DNA from: CALEUX01 sp037439945
GTDB taxonomy: Bacteria > Bacteroidota > Bacteroidia > Bacteroidales > Marinilabiliaceae
Assembly (NCBI GenBank): GCA_037439945.1
Contig: JBBIVA010000026.1
Coordinates: 1-32,449, forward strand
Direction of reading: 5' to 3'
Length of the DNA stretch: 32,449 bases
In this document: positions 27,316-32,449 of the stretch, piece after piece
Layout: each line of letters begins with the position of its first letter
How positions within the stretch are numbered: position 1 is the stretch's first letter
Notes under the pieces: model-generated
What the model was told of the DNA's origin: nothing
The model's input: only the letters and a program-made list of their open reading frames with translations
Database searches by the model: none
Translations under genes and position numbers: made by a program

Positions 27316-27351
27316 AATATCTTCCACGGGGTTTGCCTCGTGGAAGATATT
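27316..27351 (+). terminator. Hairpin terminator after the T9SS protein gene
   Basis: A 16-bp stem (27316-27331 with 27336-27351, one G-T wobble) closes on the tetraloop TTTG. The main arms are AATATCTTCCACG and its complement. It starts 51 bases after the stop codon. Only two or three T residues follow, so termination strength is uncertain, but the stem is the longest near any 3' end in the locus. Confidence 0.7.
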
Positions 27352-27535
27352 TCAATTATTGAGTAACCTAAAAATTCATTATTAGGTATAAACTGTTGAA
27401 ACACTTGGTTATTACGTAAAAAACAACTAAATACCTTAAGTGATAAAACAATAATATTTAAAGCAAATTTTCAAATATTAAGTTTAATTGGTTGATATGG
27501 CATCAAATCTTGATGAAACAAAATGTTAAGACAAA

Positions 27536-27565
27536 TTTGCCAATTGACCTGATTTTTTACATTTC
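27536..27565 (+). promoter_or_regulatory. Candidate promoter of the lyase operon
   Basis: TTTG (27536-27539) is separated by 18 bases from TACATTTC (27558-27565), close to the Bacteroidota arrangement TTTG-N19-TAnnTTTG with one mismatch in the last base. It lies about 100 bases before the first lyase start and downstream of the preceding terminator, where a promoter would be expected. Confidence 0.4.
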
Positions 27566-27663
27566 ACATAATTTAAGCGGAGAAACAGAGCCTAAAGTGA
27601 ATTAAAATCCTTTATCAAAAAGATAAAACGATCAACCCATAAGATAAAAAACAGAATTTCAGG

Positions 27664-29544
27664 ATGGAAATATCTAAATATATATTTTCTGCTTTGATTT
27701 TAGGATTATTAAATTTCCCAATAATAAAAGCCCAAAAACAGGTTGAAAATTTAAACCGCGGTATAATTGCTTTTCAGCAGGCCGATGGAATTTTAATACA
27801 ATGGAGGCTTTTGGGCAATGAACCGTACAATACATCCTTTAACATATACCGCAACGGAGAGAAAATTAACAATACTCCCATTGAAAGGGTTACTTCGTTT
27901 GTTGATAAAACCGGTACAATAAATTCGAAATACACTGTTTCAATATTAATAAAAGATAAAGAAAGTTTAAAATCTGAGCCGGCCCGTTTTTTCGAAAAAA
28001 TGGAAAGCCAGCAGGCCGGATATTTTGATATACCCATACAACGCCCCGTGAAAGGAATTAATGGCGGCACTTACTTTGCCAATGATGCCAGTGTTGGCGA
28101 TCTTAACGGAGATGGTGAATATGAAATAGTTCTTAAATGGATGCCCAATAATGCCCGCGACAATTCTCACAACGGAATAACCGATAATGTATTAATTGAT
28201 GCCTATTCATTAAACGGGTCATTGCTATGGCGCATAGATTTAGGCCCAAATATAAGAGCCGGGGCACATTATACACAATTCCTGGTTTTTGATTTTGACG
28301 GAGACGGGAAATCAGAGGTTATGGTAAAAACAGCTCCCGGTACAAAGGATGGAGTGGGTAACTTTTTATCCGGTGGTCCAGCTTCAAATACCGATAACAA
28401 TGCTATTTACAGAAACCAGTCAGGTTTTATTATTGAAGGACCAGAATATATAACTGTTTTCGATGGTTTTACAGGAAAAGAATTGGCAACTGAAAATTAC
28501 TGGCCATTAAGGGGCAGGGTTGCCGATTGGGGCGACCGCCAGGGTAACCGGGTTGACCGCTTTAATGCAACAGTTGCCTATCTCGACGGGCAAAGGCCAA
28601 GCGCAGTTTTTCAAAGGGGCTATTATACCAGGATGACAATGGCAGCATGGGATTGGCGGGATGGAGAACTTTCACGGCGGTGGACCTTTGATACAAACAC
28701 TGAAGGAAATGAAAGTTTTTATGGGCAGGGAAACCATGCCATTCACGTTATTGATGCCAATAACGATGGAAAACACGATATTGTTACAGGGGCTGCAGTA
28801 ATTAATTCGAAAGGTAAAGGCTTGAACAATGTCAGCAAAACTATAAATAAATCAGGCCACGGCGATGCCTGCCACGTAACGTACATGCGTAAAAATGATA
28901 AAGTTCCATACATTTTTATGCCCTTTGAGGGAGCCGGGGGAATTGCCCTTCGACCGGCCAATTCGGAAAATTACCTTTGGCACCATCATAAAGGCGTTGA
29001 CTATGGAAGGGGCGTTGGCGCTGAAATAGATCACGAATCACCGGGATTTCATTTTTGGGGTGCAGGGGCAGGTGGCAACAACCTCTATAATTTTAGCGGG
29101 GAAAGAGTGGGCAATGCACCTAATTCATGCAATTTCATTATTTGGTGGGATGGCCAGCTTAGCCGCGAATTATTAAACAGGAATACCATTGATAAATGGA
29201 GCATTAAAAACAATTCACCAACACGGTTGCTCGATGGCACAGGGGCACGCTCAATAAATGGAACAAAATCCACACCAGTGTTGCAGGCCGATTTAGTAGG
29301 TGACTGGAGAGAAGAAGTAATACTTGTAAGGGGTGATATGGAAGCATTAAGGGTTTTTGCAACAACAATACCAACAACATACAAACTTTACACATTTATG
29401 CACGATCCCATTTACAGGGTGGCTGTATCATGGCAAAATTCATCATATAACCAACCTCCCCACCCCGGCTTTTATGTGGCAACCGATATGGATTTTCCGC
29501 CCCCTAAACCCGATGTTTTTATACCCAAAACAAAAGGAAACTGA
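27664..29544 (+). CDS. Rhamnogalacturonan lyase, family PL11 (no T9SS tail)
   Basis: A 626-residue member of polysaccharide lyase family 11 (B. subtilis YesW/YesX type), which cleaves the rhamnosyl-galacturonic acid bond of rhamnogalacturonan-I by beta-elimination and needs calcium. A signal peptide (cleavage near Ala23) is followed by ENLNRGIIAFQ and IQWRLLGNEPYNTSFNIYRN, a typical PL11 opening. The beta-propeller carries aspartate-rich calcium-type motifs: DLNGDGEYEIV (145), DFDGDGKSEV (209), DANNDGKHDIV (363) and GDWREEVIL (546). It stops soon after the catalytic domain with no T9SS sorting domain and no lipobox, so a periplasmic location is likely. I cannot tell endo- from exo-mode. A paralog follows immediately. 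Confidence 0.92.
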   Translation: MEISKYIFSALILGLLNFPIIKAQKQVENLNRGIIAFQQADGILIQWRLLGNEPYNTSFNIYRNGEKINNTPIERVTSFVDKTGTINSKYTVSILIKDKESLKSEPARFFEKMESQQAGYFDIPIQRPVKGINGGTYFANDASVGDLNGDGEYEIVLKWMPNNARDNSHNGITDNVLIDAYSLNGSLLWRIDLGPNIRAGAHYTQFLVFDFDGDGKSEVMVKTAPGTKDGVGNFLSGGPASNTDNNAIYRNQSGFIIEGPEYITVFDGFTGKELATENYWPLRGRVADWGDRQGNRVDRFNATVAYLDGQRPSAVFQRGYYTRMTMAAWDWRDGELSRRWTFDTNTEGNESFYGQGNHAIHVIDANNDGKHDIVTGAAVINSKGKGLNNVSKTINKSGHGDACHVTYMRKNDKVPYIFMPFEGAGGIALRPANSENYLWHHHKGVDYGRGVGAEIDHESPGFHFWGAGAGGNNLYNFSGERVGNAPNSCNFIIWWDGQLSRELLNRNTIDKWSIKNNSPTRLLDGTGARSINGTKSTPVLQADLVGDWREEVILVRGDMEALRVFATTIPTTYKLYTFMHDPIYRVAVSWQNSSYNQPPHPGFYVATDMDFPPPKPDVFIPKTKGN

Positions 29545-29675
29545 AATGGTCCAAAATATTTACACATGAAACGAACATGTTTGAGAAAAACATTACCGGT
29601 TCCGATTTTTCGAAAATCACCAATGAAAACCGACATGTTAGTTCCATGCAACCATTAAAAACAAATTATTTTTGT

Positions 29676-32285
29676 ATGAATAATATTTACATACGCAACC
29701 TGGTAACTACCTGTGTTTTAATTTTAGGCACACTTTTTCAGCTTAATTCCCAAATGCAGATGGAGCCCCTAAACCGGGGACTGGTAGCAATAAGGCAAGG
29801 CAATGGTTATTATATAAACTGGCGCCTTTTGGGTAATGAACCCTGGAATACAGGATTCAATTTATACAGGGAATCAACAAAACTGAATACTGATCCTATT
29901 ACAAGTGTAACTTCATTTCTGGATACAAATGCCCCGTTAAACAGTAATTATTATTTAAGGGCTATTATTAATGAAAAAGAACAAATTGATATAAAGCCGG
30001 CCCGGATAATAAACAATCTGGAGGGCGAAAATGCAGGGTATTTTGATATTCCGTTGCAACGACCCGCCAATGGCGCACAAGGGGGCATTTACTTTCCCAA
30101 CGACGCCAGTGTTGGCGATTTAACAGGTAACGGTGAATATGAAATCGTATTAAAATGGGAGCCTGACAATGCAAAAGATAATTCCCAGTCGGGTATTACC
30201 GATAATGTACTGCTTGACGCCTATACCCTAAGCGGAACACGGCTATGGCGAATCGACCTTGGCCCAAACATAAGGGCAGGTGCCCACTATACCCAATTTT
30301 TAGTTTATGATTTTGATGGCGACGGGCGGTCTGAGATAATGGTAAAAACAGCCCCAGGTACTAAGGATGGTTTGGGTAACTATCTTAGTATGGGGCCTGC
30401 TGCTTCGGCAAACCACACACTGGTTTACCGCAACCCTTCAGGCTATATACTTTCAGGCCCTGAATATCTTACTGTTTTTAATGGTGCAACAGGAAAAGAA
30501 ATGGGCACAGCAGATTACTGGCCGGATAGGGGTACCGTTTCAGCATGGGGCGACTCCTACGGAAACAGGGTTGACCGTTTTAATGCAACCGTGGCTTATG
30601 TAGATGGTGAACGCCCTTCGGCCATTTTTCAGCGGGGATATTATACACGTATGACGTTTGCTGCATGGGACTGGCGAAACGGGCAACTAACCCAAAAATG
30701 GACATTTGATTCAAATACAAGCGGTAACACGGCCTATTACGGACAGGGAAACCACTCCATTCATGTAATTGATGCCAACGTAGACGGCAGGCATGATATT
30801 GTAACAGGGTCGGCAGTTATTTCAGGCAATGGCACAGGTATGCACACATCGGGTATGGGACACGGTGATGCAACCCATGTTACCTTTATGAAAAAAGGAG
30901 ATACTTATCCCATGATATGGATGCCTCACGAGAGTGGCGGCAATGGTGTTTCATTACGGTACGCAAACAACGGGCAGATCATTTTTAATCACAGGGTGGC
31001 AGCTGATATTGGCAGGGGTGCGGCTGCAGAGTTGGACCCAAACAATCCGGGGTTTCATTTTTGGGCTTCAGGCGGGCTTGGATTATACAACGTTAATGGG
31101 GCTGTGGTAGGTAATGTTCCAAGCTCAATAAATTTTGTGGTTTGGTGGAATGGATCTCTGTCGAGAGAATTACTGGACCAGAACCGTATCGAAAGATGGA
31201 ATATTTCATCAAACACAGCCACAAGACTATTAACGGCCACCGGTGCAGCTTCAAATAATGGCACTAAAGCCACTCCAACCTTGCAGGCCGATTTGTTTGG
31301 CGACTGGCGCGAAGAGGTAATTTTAAGAAGAGATGACAACCAGGCTTTAAGGGTTTATACATCGGTTATGCCAACAACGCATAAACTTTACACTTTTATG
31401 CACGATCCGGTTTACCGTGTAGCCGTATCATGGCAAAACTCATCCTATAACCAACCGCCGCACCCCGGGTTTTACGTAGCCACTGATATGGATTTTCCGC
31501 CCCCTTCCCCAAATATTTACCTGGCTGATGGGATTTACCGCGGATCGGGAATTGTAATAGGAGATTTAAAAGTTATGGATATACCCAATGCAATGAAATG
31601 GGAAATTATGCCTTCCCTTTCAACCGTTCCATCAATATATGGTGATATGAACTTTTATTATGATGAAGGTCCGGCCTATCTTAGCGAAAAAGAGTGGTTA
31701 AGAACTTCAATGGAGTCACGAAAAATTGTTGTTCCTAAACTGGCAACCTTTACTGCAAAGCAAAATGCTGACATTTACCTTGTACACCACCGTTCAATTA
31801 CAGTTACTCCCGATTGGCTTTCAGAATGGAATTTAACATCTGAAACAGTTTATATAAGAAATGCCGGAGGCTCACGCACAGCTATGAACGTATATTCAAA
31901 AAGCGTATTAAAAGATGATGTTATTAATCTTGGAAGCAATACAAACACAGGGTCAACCGGGAATATGATGTATTTTCTGGTGACAGACCAGGGAACTGTA
32001 AGCAGCATAAACGAAAAACCTACATTTGAGAAATCGCTTAAAATATATCCAAACCCTGTTAAATTGTATGCCAATATAGATTACACACTTGAATACGATA
32101 TGCAAGTAACAATTCAGGTTTTGGATTTAAATGGCAGAATTGTTAAAACTATTGAAAGTGGATTTATGGATGAAGGTCCAAACAATACAACCTTTTATCC
32201 TGAAAATTTGCCGCAGGGAATATATATTATCAGATTAACAGCCGGAAATTCAGTTATTAACAAAAAGGTGATTCTATCAAGGTAA
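29676..32285 (+). CDS. Rhamnogalacturonan lyase, family PL11, with T9SS tail
   Basis: An 869-residue (from this start) PL11 rhamnogalacturonan lyase, paralog of the preceding gene. Residues 1-25 (MNNIYIRNLVTTCVLILGTL to QLNS) form a normal signal peptide. The frame is open to an ATG at 29577, which would place 33 polar residues before it, so the later ATG is preferred. The propeller has DLTGNGEYEIV (148), DFDGDGRSEI (211), DANVDGRHDIV (365) and GDWREEVIL (541). Both lyases share an SSYNQPPHPGFYVATDMDF block at the domain end. Beyond it, about 610-780 is a beta-rich domain of unknown family, and about 785-869 a T9SS sorting domain (LKIYPNPVKL, QGIYIIRLTAG, ending KVILSR). It is likely secreted or surface-anchored through type IX secretion. 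Confidence 0.92.
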   Translation: MNNIYIRNLVTTCVLILGTLFQLNSQMQMEPLNRGLVAIRQGNGYYINWRLLGNEPWNTGFNLYRESTKLNTDPITSVTSFLDTNAPLNSNYYLRAIINEKEQIDIKPARIINNLEGENAGYFDIPLQRPANGAQGGIYFPNDASVGDLTGNGEYEIVLKWEPDNAKDNSQSGITDNVLLDAYTLSGTRLWRIDLGPNIRAGAHYTQFLVYDFDGDGRSEIMVKTAPGTKDGLGNYLSMGPAASANHTLVYRNPSGYILSGPEYLTVFNGATGKEMGTADYWPDRGTVSAWGDSYGNRVDRFNATVAYVDGERPSAIFQRGYYTRMTFAAWDWRNGQLTQKWTFDSNTSGNTAYYGQGNHSIHVIDANVDGRHDIVTGSAVISGNGTGMHTSGMGHGDATHVTFMKKGDTYPMIWMPHESGGNGVSLRYANNGQIIFNHRVAADIGRGAAAELDPNNPGFHFWASGGLGLYNVNGAVVGNVPSSINFVVWWNGSLSRELLDQNRIERWNISSNTATRLLTATGAASNNGTKATPTLQADLFGDWREEVILRRDDNQALRVYTSVMPTTHKLYTFMHDPVYRVAVSWQNSSYNQPPHPGFYVATDMDFPPPSPNIYLADGIYRGSGIVIGDLKVMDIPNAMKWEIMPSLSTVPSIYGDMNFYYDEGPAYLSEKEWLRTSMESRKIVVPKLATFTAKQNADIYLVHHRSITVTPDWLSEWNLTSETVYIRNAGGSRTAMNVYSKSVLKDDVINLGSNTNTGSTGNMMYFLVTDQGTVSSINEKPTFEKSLKIYPNPVKLYANIDYTLEYDMQVTIQVLDLNGRIVKTIESGFMDEGPNNTTFYPENLPQGIYIIRLTAGNSVINKKVILSR

Positions 32286-32376
32286 AATAAAAGGATATAA
32301 CACACAAACACTTTTATAAGGTAATGGGAATAGAAATTTGAATCCGGCTTTTTTGTGATATTATTTTGTTTGTTAC

Positions 32377-32414
32377 AGGAGGTACTTTTAAAGTGGTGGT
32401 TAAATGTACCTCCT
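32377..32414 (+). terminator. Hairpin at the end of the lyase genes
   Basis: AGGAGGTAC (32377-32385) pairs perfectly with GTACCTCCT (32406-32414), and an inner TTTAA/TTAAA pairing (32387-32391 with 32400-32404) extends it across one mismatch. A short T-run follows. It is about 90 bases after the last stop codon and is the likely end of the lyase transcript, though it could also be an independent inverted repeat. Confidence 0.6.
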
Positions 32415-32449
32415 TTAAAATTTGCGCTTGGCACCAAATAATTTAACCC

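Larger units (their letters stand above)
27265..27663. other. Intergenic region before the lyase genes
   Basis: A 399-base AT-rich spacer holding a terminator-like hairpin at its left and a candidate promoter at its right, listed separately. I see no ORF of interest. It suggests that the two lyase genes form their own transcription unit within the locus. Confidence 0.55.

Noticed and set aside
29667..29674. TATTTTTG just before the second lyase as a -7 promoter element
   Set aside because: It matches the consensus, but transcription would then start after the preferred ATG at 29676. No -33 element is present at the right distance.
1..32449. CRISPR arrays, tRNA/rRNA genes, integrases or transposases
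   Set aside because: None could be recognised on either strand. No regularly spaced repeats, cloverleaf-like segments or DDE/tyrosine recombinase motifs were seen.

Overview
This window is AT-rich DNA from a member of the phylum Bacteroidota, probably a free-living, polysaccharide-degrading lineage of the Marinilabiliales/Prolixibacteraceae type (the order is an inference). The phylum-level evidence is two SusC/SusD pairs, type IX secretion (T9SS) C-terminal sorting domains on two proteins, lipoproteins with short Bacteroidota lipoboxes, a paired mutA/mutB methylmalonyl-CoA mutase, and promoter-like TAnnTTTG elements. No tRNA, rRNA, CRISPR array, integrase or transposase was seen.

Region A (1-2404, minus strand) is a two-gene operon. 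A small DUF485/YjcH-like membrane protein overlaps by 4 bases (ATGA) an ActP-like sodium/monocarboxylate symporter that has a long extra loop; a hairpin terminator lies downstream. Region B (2405-7561, plus strand) starts at a 589-base divergent spacer and encodes the two subunits of adenosylcobalamin-dependent methylmalonyl-CoA mutase, closed by a strong terminator. The usual mutA-mutB junction is split by a 473-base stretch holding a GxxExxY-family (PD-(D/E)XK fold) gene whose start codon is out of frame with its body at an A-run, flanked by an inverted 11-base motif.

Region C (7562-32449, plus strand) is a polysaccharide utilisation locus. After a 632-base AT-rich stretch without genes come: a four-domain fasciclin (FAS1) lipoprotein, SusC, SusD, a nested palindrome, two further FAS1 lipoproteins with extra C-terminal beta domains, a second SusC and SusD, a 963-residue internally duplicated T9SS-exported protein, and two tandem family PL11 rhamnogalacturonan lyases. 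Only the second lyase has a T9SS tail. A hairpin ends the run.

Working model (inference): the locus captures and depolymerises rhamnogalacturonan-I or a related rhamnose/uronate glycan. The T9SS lyase would cut outside the cell, SusCD pairs with FAS1 lipoproteins would bind and import fragments, and the tail-less lyase would finish in the periplasm. The neighbouring mutase and symporter fit propionate/acetate metabolism of the fermented sugars, but nothing in the sequence links their regulation to the locus. No PUL regulator (HTCS, AraC, ECF sigma/anti-sigma), glycoside hydrolase or esterase lies inside the window, so the locus probably continues beyond its right edge.
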